A stretch of 64,000 bases of DNA from Streptomyces sp. T12 (GTDB taxonomy: Bacteria; Actinomycetota; Actinomycetes; Streptomycetales; Streptomycetaceae): contig NZ_CP117867.1 of the NCBI RefSeq assembly GCF_028736035.1, positions 39,847 to 103,846 on the forward strand. Reading direction: 5' to 3'. Positions within the stretch are counted from its first letter, which is position 1. Every line of letters begins with the position of its first letter. The position numbers and the translations under genes were made by a program. Under the pieces are notes generated by a model that was given only the letters and a program-made list of their open reading frames with translations, searched no databases and had not been told where the DNA came from. Below are positions 51,141 through 59,984 of the stretch, piece after piece.

Positions 51141-52049
51141 ATGGCCATGCCGAGCATCTGGACCGGCGCTATCTCGTTTGGCCTGGTCAGCATCCCTATC
51201 GGCGTGGTGAGCGCCACCGAAGACCACAGCGTGCACTTCCGCCGGATCCACCTGGCCGACATGGGCTTGGTCCGCAACCGCTACATCTGCGAGGCCGAAG
51301 ACCGCGAAGTGACCTATGGCCAGATCGGCAAGGGCTACGAGCTCCCCGACGGACGTGTGATCCCTGTGACGGACGAGGAACTGCGCCGGATGCCGCTGCC
51401 GACGGCGCGTGCGATCGAACTCACCGGCTTCGTTTCGGCCGCCTCGATCGACCCGGTACGCATCAGCCAGGGCTACTACCTGCAGCCGCAAGGGCCCGTG
51501 GCCGCGAAGCCGTACGTCCTGCTACGCAAAGCCCTGGCACGCACCAGCAAGGTGGGCATCGCGCGGTTCGCATGGCATGACCGCGAACGGCTCGGACTGC
51601 TGCGCGTACGAGGCGACGCGATCGTCCTGCACGCAATGCTCTGGCCCGACGAGGTACGCGATCCATCCCAGGTGGCGCCGAAGGCGGTACAGCTGTCCGA
51701 CGACGAGATCGCCGCAGCCGTACAACTGATCGACGCCATGACACGGGAGGAGCTTGACCAGGGGGAGTTCCGGGACCACTACACCGAGGCGGTGCGCGAG
51801 GTCATCGACGCCAAGCGCGAGGGCCAAGCACCTCCCGAAGCCCCTGCACCGCAGACGAGACCGGTCCAGGTGATGGACCTGATGCGCGCGCTGCAGGAGT
51901 CGGTGGCCAAGGCGAAGGCCTCCCGCGGTGAGACCGCCGCCGAACTGGCCGAACCGCTGCGGAAGAAGACCGCGGTCAAGAAGACAGCCAAGAAGGCCCC
52001 CGCGAGGAAGACCACGAAGGCGACCGGGCGGACGCCGCGCGGTGCCTGA
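51141..52049 (+). CDS. ku: Ku protein for non-homologous end joining
   Basis: A 302-aa bacterial Ku. MPSIWTGAISFGLVSIPIGV is the classic start, then HFRRIHLADMGLVRNRYIC, EVTYGQIGKGYEL, GYYLQPQGPVAAKPYVLLRK and LELI-type helix AAVQLIDAMTREELDQGEFR. The C terminus is a Lys/Ala-rich tail (KKTAVKKTAKKAPARKTTKA), as in Streptomyces Ku. Ku binds DNA ends and recruits LigD; no ligase gene is here. ATG 51141 or 51147. Followed by a strong terminator. Confidence 0.93.
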   Translation: MAMPSIWTGAISFGLVSIPIGVVSATEDHSVHFRRIHLADMGLVRNRYICEAEDREVTYGQIGKGYELPDGRVIPVTDEELRRMPLPTARAIELTGFVSAASIDPVRISQGYYLQPQGPVAAKPYVLLRKALARTSKVGIARFAWHDRERLGLLRVRGDAIVLHAMLWPDEVRDPSQVAPKAVQLSDDEIAAAVQLIDAMTREELDQGEFRDHYTEAVREVIDAKREGQAPPEAPAPQTRPVQVMDLMRALQESVAKAKASRGETAAELAEPLRKKTAVKKTAKKAPARKTTKATGRTPRGA

Positions 52050-52073
52050 GAGTCCTCCCGTAACTGAAAAGGC

Positions 52074-52108
52074 ATCGGTGCCGTCCCACGGGGGAGGACG
52101 GCACCGAT
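52074..52108. terminator. Terminator after ku
   Basis: Perfect 13-bp stem ATCGGTGCCGTCC / GGACGGCACCGAT with a 9-nt loop, 24 nt after the ku stop. Confidence 0.85.
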
Positions 52109-52232
52109 TCCGTGCGACCACCGCACGCGCCTCGGCGCGTCTGCGTCTGGTTCAGCAGGGAGTTGGACTCGAACGGATGGGCGCCGTACTCCGATCCGGC
52201 CAGGAGAGCCCGAGCCGCTGCTCAGCGAGGGC

Positions 52233-52556
52233 TCATCGTAAGCGCCTTCGCCAGAACCTCGCAGGTTGCTGTGCTCTGGCCTTCTTCCGCGCGTCGGCGC
52301 GGTGCGCAGCGTGACGCCAGGGCCGGTGCGCCACGACGAGCAGCGCTGCTGCTGCCGTGACGAGCGAGCCTGCCAGCGCTGCGTAGACGCCGCTGCCCGC
52401 TACCAGGACGGCGAGCGTGACGAGACTGGGGACGGCCAGATAGCCCACGACGCTGAGTGCCTTGAGGGCCCAGTCGCCCAGCAGACCGAGTGCTTCGGAC
52501 CTGACTGCCTCGTTGTCCGCGGGAGCCGACCGCCGGGCACGCGAGTCCGTGATCAT
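52233..52556 (-). CDS. Small membrane protein, 107 aa
   Basis: N-terminal soluble stretch (ADNEAVRSEALGLLGDWALK), then two hydrophobic segments (ALSVVGYLAVPSLVTLAVLV and AALAGSLVTAAAALLVVA) and a basic tail. ATG 52556 overlaps the stop of the upstream gene (ATGA), which fixes the start. Function unknown, probably a partner of the upstream product. Confidence 0.62.
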   Translation of the reverse strand: MITDSRARRSAPADNEAVRSEALGLLGDWALKALSVVGYLAVPSLVTLAVLVAGSGVYAALAGSLVTAAAALLVVAHRPWRHAAHRADARKKARAQQPARFWRRRLR

Positions 52557-53650
52557 CCCCGCGCCCCCATCCGGCCAGATCCAGGCCGCCCGGCCGTCGG
52601 GCCATCCGAAGGGTCGGCCTTCCCCCTCTGTGAAGGAAGCCCCAGCCCGCAGTGCCGGCACCCGCCGGGCTGAGTACTGGCCCCGTGCTTCTTCGACGCG
52701 CGCCCCACCTTGCGTCGGACCAGCTCACCGAAGTGACCAGGGCTCTTCGCCTTTGCGTAGACGGCGGCCTCGTACCAGCCCGAGACCTCGTCGCCGAACG
52801 CTTTCGCCAGCACCGTGGCGGTCTGCTCCTCAGTGAAGCCGGCGAGCAGGACGTCGACGCATGGGTGATCGAGGTTCTCCCGCCGTACGTCGTCGCCAGC
52901 ATGGACCAACGTGGCGGTGGTGCGGACGTCGGTTTCGCCCAGGTAGCCGATGTGGTGATGCTTCAGCTTGCGTTCGTGTAGGGGCTTGCTCCAGGCACGC
53001 AGCCGCTCGACCTCGCTGTTCAGCCGGGCCGCGAAGCGCTCGTTGTCATGGATTTCGTCGCCGTCCAGGATGACTTGCTGCACCCCGTCGAGGACGGCCT
53101 GCACGTTCTGGCTCCGCAACTTCCACTTCTTCGCGAATGGGCGGACCTTGCTCACGTCCTGGTGGTCGAACCAGGTCTTCAGAACGTCGTGAGCGTCCCG
53201 GTACGCCTCACAGGAGTTGACCGGGACTCCCCATAGGCCGAGCGCGAAGCCGATCTGCCCGTATACCTCCGAGGGGTGCACAAAGGCGATCTTGCGCTTC
53301 CGAGGAAGGGCGGTGATGAGGTCACGTCGCGTCAGACGGCCACAGCGGGAGACCATGTGCACAGCCTCGGCCGGGAGGCGTGATTCCAGGATGAACGGGA
53401 CGCCGTCGTCGCCGTAGATCTCCTGGAGGCGAGCGCTGTCCTGGATGGTTACAAGGCGGGTCGCCAGGGAGTCGGGGCGAATGCCGATCATGCGGGCAAT
53501 GGTGCGGTCTCCCCGTGAGGGACGACCGCACAGCCAGCGGGCCGTGCGGGTCCACGCGTTGGTGTTGTCCGCAGGGGCCGGGGTATCAGCGTTACGGATC
53601 ATTACGAGCACCGCAGTGCGGAGCCTGGCCTGCTTAATGGAACCGATCAT
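52553..53650 (-). CDS. Hypothetical protein, 365 aa
   Basis: Soluble alpha/beta protein. RTIARMIGIRPDSLATRLVT could be a DNA-binding HTH; the middle part (QIGFALGLWGVPVNSCEAYR, VLDGVQQVILDGDEIHDN) is unrecognised. The C-terminal 35 residues carry CRHCGLG and become Gly/Pro/Arg-rich. ATG preceded by TAAGGAG. Forms an operon with the small membrane protein by ATGA overlap. Confidence 0.6.
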   Translation of the reverse strand: MIGSIKQARLRTAVLVMIRNADTPAPADNTNAWTRTARWLCGRPSRGDRTIARMIGIRPDSLATRLVTIQDSARLQEIYGDDGVPFILESRLPAEAVHMVSRCGRLTRRDLITALPRKRKIAFVHPSEVYGQIGFALGLWGVPVNSCEAYRDAHDVLKTWFDHQDVSKVRPFAKKWKLRSQNVQAVLDGVQQVILDGDEIHDNERFAARLNSEVERLRAWSKPLHERKLKHHHIGYLGETDVRTTATLVHAGDDVRRENLDHPCVDVLLAGFTEEQTATVLAKAFGDEVSGWYEAAVYAKAKSPGHFGELVRRKVGRASKKHGASTQPGGCRHCGLGLPSQRGKADPSDGPTAGRPGSGRMGARG

Positions 53651-53719
53651 GACTGCACACTCCTTAGGGAAAACGAGGGTTCACCCCTCTAGGCCCTCGG
53701 ATGGGCAGATCGGCACTAG

Positions 53720-54058
53720 ATGCATGTGGAATCTTGTTTCGTCTCGCACGTCTACCGCTGCCACCCGGTTCCACGACGTCCTTGGCCGCTCCATCGCGGG
53801 GAGCGGGTGACGCCGCCACCGTGCGCCCCGGCACCGGCGCTGGTGTGGGACGAGCGGTACGGGTGGCACACGGCGACCAACCGCCGCCACCCGATGGGCA
53901 AGGACACCGGAACTGCTCCGGAAGGCGAGGGCATCCGCTACCTCAGTGCTGAACATCAGCCGGAGCCGGCGGACCTCCTCGCCGCGCTCGCCGATGGTCG
54001 CCGCGGGAGTCGGCGCCCCAACGCGGACCACCCGGTCGGTGACGACAAGCACGGCTGA
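53720..54058 (+). pseudogene. DUF6292 C-terminal fragment
   Basis: From about position 53830 the frame encodes ALVWDERYGWHTATNRRHPM, then GKDTGTAPEGEGIRYL, the hallmark C-terminal module of DUF6292 proteins, nearly the same as the end of the complete gene at 59985-60992 (VWDERFGWRTSRSRRHP, GKDTGARPEGEGIRYL). The preceding codons do not look like protein and the large N-terminal part is missing. A remnant or a minimal stand-alone module. Confidence 0.65.
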
Positions 54059-54174
54059 CCCGTCTCAGCGGAGAGTGCCGCGCGCCGAACGCGCGCCGAA
54101 CGCGGGCAGTACGCAGGTGGCGGGCTCGGTGACGAAGCCGACCGTCGCACCGATGCCCCGCGGGGCGCAGGAGG

Positions 54175-56796
54175 TCACTGGGGCTCCGGCTTCTTCAGTG
54201 GCTCGGTTCGCAGCTCAGCAAGCCACTGGGACGGCAGAGCCTGATGGCTGTCGAAGATGGTAGCGAGTTCGTTTACGGACAGGGTCGGGATGTCGCGGGC
54301 GCGCGCCGTACGCCAGGCCCTGACCAGCCGGTCGTAAAGGTCGAGGACTTGGGGCGGGCGCACGAGGTAGGCGTGGTCCTCGGCGAGCATGCGTGCGGAC
54401 GGCATTACTCCCGGCTTGGGAGATAGAAGGAGGCTGACCGAGTCGCTGGGCGCGGACTGCTTGCGCTCGGTCTCGGTGTAGCGCAGATGCCCTTGTGCCT
54501 GGCGCACGTTGTCGGCGCCGACCTGGCCGGTGGGCTGCGCCTCGCTCTTGGCTTCCCAAGTGACCCAGCGGGCGTCCTCGAAGACCCACACTGCGTCTGG
54601 GGCAGCAGGGTCTTCGTCGTCGTTGTTGCCGTAGCTGGCCGAGGCGCCGGCCAGTGTCCCGAGGGCGACGAGCCCGGCCTCGTACGACTTGTACGCCGTC
54701 CCGGCGAGTCCGCTGCGGGCCTGGGCGATGGCTTCCTCAAAGACCTCGGATGGCTGCAGGCCGTGGTGCGCTGCGACGATGCCGCGCATGGCGGCCTCAT
54801 CCAGCGGATCGATGGCATCTTCGGCCGGCGCGCTGGCTCGGTCGCTGGGGGAGGCGAGGTGGGAGAGCCAGCTGGTGCCGGCGCTCTTGCGGCGGGCGTC
54901 GCGGTAGTAGCGGGCGCCGGCCGCGAGGTGGCTGTGGTCTCCGGTCTGCTGGGCGAGTCGGTGCGTGAGGCTGTAGCCGAGGTAGTTCCATAGCGCTGCG
55001 TAGCGCTGCGGCGTACGCTCGCCTTTGAGGCGGTCCAGCACGCGCTGAACGGCGGTGAGCGCCCAGTCCCACTGGCTGTTCCAGATGGCCTCCCAGGCGG
55101 TGACCTCGGGGTCGGCGGAGCGCTGCAATTCGACCGCGCTGGGTGCGACGGTGCGCGTGTACTCCTCGCGCGCGGCGACAATGTCGTCGTCGACTTCGGC
55201 CCAGTCGCGGTCGTGGGCGAGGAAGACATCGAGGTTGTCGAGCATCTCGGCGGATGGGGTCCTGAGGCTGTTGCGGCGGCCGAACTCGACCTCGGCGTGC
55301 ACCTCAGGGTGCATGGCGGACTGCACATCCTGCCCGGACAGGTAGGAGGTCAGGGGCTGGCCGAGGACGACGACGGCGGCGTAGTCGCGTGTGTTGCGGG
55401 TGGCGCGGCCCGAGCCCTGCACGATGCGGGCACGGATGCGCTCCTGTAGTACTTCGACGGCGCCGAGGGACTCATGGAGGAAGCGCTCTTGCAGGTCGCC
55501 GCGGGCAGGGAGACCTGCAAGCACGACTAGTCGGCAGTCGTCGCCCGGCAGGTCGATTCCGTCGTAGCGGTTGGTCAGCACCAGGGCTGCAGGCGTCTGG
55601 GAGGTGAAGGCCGCGAGATCGTTCTCGACATCTCCGGCCTCAAGGACGGGGCATCCCTGGGGGAGCGCGTGCTGGACGAAATCATCTGCCGCACGGCGAT
55701 CGGGGGTCAGCACGACCACTCGGCCAGCTTTGGCGATGATCCCGGACACGAACGCGGGCACCTGCGCGGGGTCGGCGGAAAGGTCGGAGGTCAGCTCGGG
55801 GAAGAGGAAGAACCGGCGGCCGGTGCCCTGCTTCTCCCATCCCTCCGGCACTGGGATGCGCTTGATCTTCTTGCGGCCGAAAGAGCGCTCGAGTTCTCCG
55901 CCGTCTCCCAGGGTGGCGCTCATGTAGATGCGGCGCGCGGGGCTGCTGAAGGCCGAGTGCTGCATCGTCGGCGGGATCAGCGGACGGATCAGGATCTGCC
56001 GGTACGAAACGTAGACCAGGCACCGGTCCAGACGGCCCTGGAGCAGGGGCCAGACGTGGTGCGCCTCCTTGGTCAGCTTGTTGGCGCCGTCAGCCGCGCT
56101 GATGGCCGCCTCGAGCTGAGCTGCTTGGGCTGCGACCCCGATCGGGGATGCGAGATAGATGTACGAGCCGTGAGAGCGGTCGGATCCCGCCGCCCGCAAC
56201 TTGGGGTAGACCAGCGGATCCAGGGCTGGCTCGAGTACAGAGAGGACGTCGAGGTAGGCGCTCTCCTCATCGTCCCGGGAGATAGTGAGACTCCACGGAC
56301 TGGCGACGTAGCCCTCGGCGGCGTGTGCATCGTCCAGCACCAGCATGTCGGCGTTGTTGAGCGCGGGGTTGGAATTGAAGACGTGGCTGTAGACGCTGAC
56401 CGCGATCGCCTCGCCAGCCTCATACTGGGCACGGTGCGCCGGATTCCATGTGGACACGCGGTTGACCAGCAGTACATTCGGGATGCCGTACTCGTCGAAC
56501 TTTTCCGCAGTCTGCCGCGCCAGTTGCTTCGTGGGGCACAGGTAGGCGATGCGCTCGTTGTCCTTGCGTCGCCGGAACTCCCCAATGAGCCCGCCGACCA
56601 GGGTCTTGCCCGCACCCGTGGGCAACTCAATGGCCACATCCGGCTCGTCCGGCATGTTGTGGTGCCACTCCCGCAGCACATCCTGCTGATGGCCCCAGAC
56701 GGCCTCTGGCCCCCTGTTGTTGAGAGCCAAGAGCCGGTAGAGCTGCACCGGGTCGTCCGGCATGCCCACATCAGCTGATCTGCGCTTGAACGCCAT
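54175..56796 (-). CDS. Superfamily II DNA/RNA helicase of a putative defence pair
   Basis: An 873-aa SF2 helicase. Motif I ELPTGAGKT (near residue 58-65), Ia YLCPTKQLARQTAEKF, motif II LVLDDAHAAEG (DDAH rather than DEAH, near 155), motif III-like IYMSATLGDGGELER, motif V-like ALVLTNRYDGIDLPGD and motif VI RIVQGSGRATRNTRDY (near 462). A 400-residue C-terminal part follows, helical, with an acidic VDDDIVAAREEYTRTV region. Divergent from the MORC-nuclease gene, 241 nt apart. The build fits defence helicases; no methylase, R-M S subunit or phospholipase-D partner is present. Confidence 0.85.
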   Translation of the reverse strand: MAFKRRSADVGMPDDPVQLYRLLALNNRGPEAVWGHQQDVLREWHHNMPDEPDVAIELPTGAGKTLVGGLIGEFRRRKDNERIAYLCPTKQLARQTAEKFDEYGIPNVLLVNRVSTWNPAHRAQYEAGEAIAVSVYSHVFNSNPALNNADMLVLDDAHAAEGYVASPWSLTISRDDEESAYLDVLSVLEPALDPLVYPKLRAAGSDRSHGSYIYLASPIGVAAQAAQLEAAISAADGANKLTKEAHHVWPLLQGRLDRCLVYVSYRQILIRPLIPPTMQHSAFSSPARRIYMSATLGDGGELERSFGRKKIKRIPVPEGWEKQGTGRRFFLFPELTSDLSADPAQVPAFVSGIIAKAGRVVVLTPDRRAADDFVQHALPQGCPVLEAGDVENDLAAFTSQTPAALVLTNRYDGIDLPGDDCRLVVLAGLPARGDLQERFLHESLGAVEVLQERIRARIVQGSGRATRNTRDYAAVVVLGQPLTSYLSGQDVQSAMHPEVHAEVEFGRRNSLRTPSAEMLDNLDVFLAHDRDWAEVDDDIVAAREEYTRTVAPSAVELQRSADPEVTAWEAIWNSQWDWALTAVQRVLDRLKGERTPQRYAALWNYLGYSLTHRLAQQTGDHSHLAAGARYYRDARRKSAGTSWLSHLASPSDRASAPAEDAIDPLDEAAMRGIVAAHHGLQPSEVFEEAIAQARSGLAGTAYKSYEAGLVALGTLAGASASYGNNDDEDPAAPDAVWVFEDARWVTWEAKSEAQPTGQVGADNVRQAQGHLRYTETERKQSAPSDSVSLLLSPKPGVMPSARMLAEDHAYLVRPPQVLDLYDRLVRAWRTARARDIPTLSVNELATIFDSHQALPSQWLAELRTEPLKKPEPQ

Positions 56797-57037
56797 AATC
56801 GTCTCTCTACCTCAGGCCGGGCCTGCCGCCCGGCCGAATCCCCACCCCTGACACTGAGTCAACATCAGGCTACTGGCTGATCCCGCTCGCGTGTCCTCTC
56901 TTCCGAGGCGCACCCCGTCCCGCGAGGGTGGACCGGGACGGTCTGGCGGCGCATCGGGGGCGACGCGCCGCCAGTAGATCCCACAACGGCGGGAAGGCGA
57001 CATATCACTCGGGGCGCTCAACCGGTACGGTCAGCGC

Positions 57038-59104
57038 ATGTCTATGGGGGAACACGACTCAGATAGGCCATCGCGCACGGGAGTTGGAGTGTCCGGTGTC
57101 GGACTGCCGGCACAAGGGGGCCCGCGCGCGACCGAGTTCCAGCTGGAAGTCGGAGAGCGGAAGATCCTTCAGTTCGCGCGGAAACCGCAGATCGCCGCGG
57201 TGGCCGAACTGGTGTGGAATGCTCTTGATGCAGACGCGAGCCACGTCGAGGTCGAACTGCGTCGCACAAGCATGGAGGCCATTTCCGAGATCGTGGTCAG
57301 GGACGACGGTTACGGCATTACCCCGGAACGGGCCCGGAGTGCCTTCCGTGACTTCGGTACCACCTGGAAGGCTGGTCAGACACACACCAGGGGCGGCCGC
57401 AAGCGGATCTTGCACGGCCGCATGGGCGAAGGGCGCCTGTTCTCCTTTGCTCTGGGCGACCAGCTCATGTGGGAGTCCGTGTCTGCGGTCAGCGGACCCT
57501 CCACGGCCGTCCGTATTACGGGCAGCGTCCAGCACGCGACCGTCTGGAAGGTCGAAGAGATCACACCCACCGCTACTCCGGGCACGACGGTGCGCATCTC
57601 GGTTCCCCAGGGCAAGAGCCTGCGAGCGCTCGAGAGCGATGAAGCGGCCACCAACCTCACCGCGAAGCTCGCGTTCTACCTCAGGGCCTACCCCGACGTC
57701 TGCGTGACCTTCGACGGGAAGCGGCTGGACCCCAACGACATCATGGTCGGGGAGCCCGTCGACCTGCCCCTGGAGCTTTCAGAGGAATACTCCCAGGACG
57801 ATCCTGCCCCGGTCGTGACGTTCGTGGAGTGGAACCAGCGGACGAGCGAGCGCAAGATGCTCATCTGCAACACGGACGGTATCGCTCTGTATGAGCAGGG
57901 CGGCGACTGGGCCGACGGCATCGTCAGCTTCACGCCCTACCTGCGGTCCAACCGGTTCAATGACCTGTCGGTCGATGACCTGCACCTGCTGCCCATGACC
58001 CACCGCGAACTTCTCGACGCCGCCGACAAGGCCGTCCGGAAGCACCTGGCACTCCGGGGCGCCGAGATCTCCGCAGCAGTCATCCAGCAACTCAAGGACG
58101 AGGGGATCTACCCGTACACGAATCACCCCGCCAGCCCCACACAGACCGTCGAGCGCCGGACGTTCGACGTCGTGGTCACCGTCGCGCGCAACGCCCTCCC
58201 CGACAAAGGCGCAGCTCGACGGCTCTCAGTCGACCTCATCCATACCGCGCTGGAAAGCAGTCCGAACGACCTTCACGCCATCCTCGACAAAGTCCTGGCC
58301 CTCAGCGATGAGGACCGAGGTCACCTATCCCGGCTTCTGGCCAGGACCGACCTGACCGATGTCATCGGCGCCGCCACCACAGTCACGAACCGCATGGACT
58401 TCATCGGCGCGCTGCGCAAGATCTTCGCCGACGACCTGCTGCGCAAGGAGCTGCGCGAAGTCGATCAGCTTCATCCGATGATCGCCCGGAATCTCTGGCT
58501 CTTCGGCGAGGAATGGACCATCGCCCGCACCGAGGTTGGCTTGACCAACGTGCTCAAGGCCCACTTGGGGCTCCTGGGCGACGATGTCGTGTTGGAGAAC
58601 CAGCTCGACGCTGTCCAGCGCCAGGACGGCCGAAGCGGCCGCGTCGACATCCTGCTCTTCCGAGGAATCGGCGATGACCGGTCCACCGAGCGGATCGTCA
58701 TCGAGCTCAAGCGGCCGACTGTCCGTGTCGGTGAGGAAGAACTGCGGCAGATCAAGTCCTACGCCAGGGCCATTGTCGAGAATCCGCAATACCGCGGCGT
58801 GGACTGCAAATGGCGCTTCTATCTGGTCACGTATGAGTACGCGCCGGAAATCCGGCGCGACATCCATCAGAAGGGCAAGCCTCCTGGTCTCTACGACGAC
58901 CAGGAGGAGTACGAGGTCTGGGTCAAGAGCTGGGGTGAGATCTTGCACGCCGCCGAGAAGAAGCTGTCGTTCTTTCAACGCCAGTTGAACTACGAGGCAA
59001 CTGACGACCGGGTCACCCAGCACCTGCGCGAAAGCTACGCCCACTTCATCCCGGACTCTCTCACCGGAGCCGCCTCGGAAGATCCGGAGGCACCTGCGGG
59101 CTGA
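57038..59104 (+). CDS. MORC/GHKL-type ATPase fused to a PD-(D/E)xK-like nuclease
   Basis: A 688-aa protein. The N-terminal GHKL ATPase has AVAELVWNALDADA (N box, E57/N61/D64), VVRDDGYGI (G1, near 87-95) and GRMGEGRLFSFALG (G2, near 128-141), the pattern of MutL/Hsp90/MORC proteins. After an S5-like and helical middle part comes a nuclease-like module near 530-570: SGRVDILLFRG, then RIVIELKRPTVRVGEEELRQ and IKSYARAI, i.e. D...E-x-K of a PD-(D/E)xK fold. The last 100 residues are helical. MORC ATPases joined to nucleases and SF2 helicases are known from prokaryotic conflict systems. Confidence 0.82.
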   Translation: MSMGEHDSDRPSRTGVGVSGVGLPAQGGPRATEFQLEVGERKILQFARKPQIAAVAELVWNALDADASHVEVELRRTSMEAISEIVVRDDGYGITPERARSAFRDFGTTWKAGQTHTRGGRKRILHGRMGEGRLFSFALGDQLMWESVSAVSGPSTAVRITGSVQHATVWKVEEITPTATPGTTVRISVPQGKSLRALESDEAATNLTAKLAFYLRAYPDVCVTFDGKRLDPNDIMVGEPVDLPLELSEEYSQDDPAPVVTFVEWNQRTSERKMLICNTDGIALYEQGGDWADGIVSFTPYLRSNRFNDLSVDDLHLLPMTHRELLDAADKAVRKHLALRGAEISAAVIQQLKDEGIYPYTNHPASPTQTVERRTFDVVVTVARNALPDKGAARRLSVDLIHTALESSPNDLHAILDKVLALSDEDRGHLSRLLARTDLTDVIGAATTVTNRMDFIGALRKIFADDLLRKELREVDQLHPMIARNLWLFGEEWTIARTEVGLTNVLKAHLGLLGDDVVLENQLDAVQRQDGRSGRVDILLFRGIGDDRSTERIVIELKRPTVRVGEEELRQIKSYARAIVENPQYRGVDCKWRFYLVTYEYAPEIRRDIHQKGKPPGLYDDQEEYEVWVKSWGEILHAAEKKLSFFQRQLNYEATDDRVTQHLRESYAHFIPDSLTGAASEDPEAPAG

Positions 59105-59105
59105 C

Positions 59106-59226
59106 CAGCAGCGTCGGCACTGAGCAGCAGCCGGATCCCACCGACCTCATCGCCACGCTCTCCGACGGCCGCCGAGCCAGCCAGCACCCCATGACGGTTC
59201 ACACCATCGGTGACGAGCAGCACGCC
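59106..59226 (+). pseudogene. DUF6292 C-terminal tail fragment
   Basis: Directly after the MORC-nuclease stop one plus-strand frame reads GTEQQPDPTDLIATLSDGRR, then ASQHPMTVHTIGDEQH. It matches the tail of the fragment at 53720-54058 (AEHQPEPADLLAALADGRRG, then SRRPNADHPVGDDKH). The first part of the module is missing. A remnant, not a gene. Confidence 0.6.
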
Positions 59227-59274
59227 TGGCCCAACGCACAGGATCGGAGCAGGTCGAAGGCGCTCCTTGGGGTG

Positions 59275-59757
59275 TTAAGCCGAGGGCATGCCGTTTTCCA
59301 GGTAGAGGGTGGTGTGGTGGGCGCGGGCCTGGGCGCTGTGTTGGATGCGGCTGGCGAGGAGGGGGATGAGGCGGTCGGCGATCTGGTGGAGGGGGACGAA
59401 TTCGTATGCGCGGAGCTCTTCGGGTTGGAGTTGGATGGTGGCGAGTTGCTCGGCAGTGAGATGCCCGCCGTCGTAGATGAAGACTAGGCCTTCGCTGCGG
59501 TCGGGCCGGGGCGGTGTCCAGTCGACGACGAGCAGGCGGCCGGGCGGTAGGTCGAGGCCGAGTTCCTCTTTGATTTCGCGGTGCGCGCCTGCACGGGGGG
59601 ATTCGTCGGCTTCGACAGCTCCTCCTGGGATCTCCCAGGGCGTTTTGTAGACGGGGTCGACGAGCATGACGCGGTCATGGTCGTCGACGAAGAGAACGCC
59701 GGCGGCGACGCGCTTGCGAGGTAGGGCTCGGTCGTAGTCGCTGTTCGGGCTGGCCAC
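59275..59757 (-). CDS. Nudix hydrolase
   Basis: A 160-aa Nudix enzyme. AAGVLFVDDHDRVMLVDPVY is the first strand; the Nudix box spans GGAVEADESPRAGAHREIKE and ELGLD (G-x5-E-x7-R-E-U-x-E-E-x-G-U), with all metal-binding Glu present. EELRAYEFVPLHQIAD follows. These enzymes cleave nucleoside diphosphate derivatives (house-cleaning, NUDT family). It sits between the defence pair and the DUF6292 gene on the opposite strand. ATG 59757. Confidence 0.9.
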   Translation of the reverse strand: MASPNSDYDRALPRKRVAAGVLFVDDHDRVMLVDPVYKTPWEIPGGAVEADESPRAGAHREIKEELGLDLPPGRLLVVDWTPPRPDRSEGLVFIYDGGHLTAEQLATIQLQPEELRAYEFVPLHQIADRLIPLLASRIQHSAQARAHHTTLYLENGMPSA

Positions 59758-59984
59758 ATAGTGAGGCTAGCAACCGGTGCGGCTTAGAAGGGTGTTGGGC
59801 TGTGGGCCGACGCCCGACCGCGGATGCGGGTGGCATGGGCGCCGGCCATCGAAGGCCCGAGCCGACGGAAGACCGCTGGCCAGGAGAGGCCAGGATAGCG
59901 CGCGAACCACCGGAAATGATAGAGACATGGTTAGAGTTTTCTCCTTGACTGCTTGTCGTAGGTCGCACAGAGAAGGGACGGGGG

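Noticed and set aside
53681..54052. 123-aa minus-strand frame opposite the DUF6292 fragment
   Set aside because: The plus strand carries the recognisable DUF6292 motif; the minus frame has no features.
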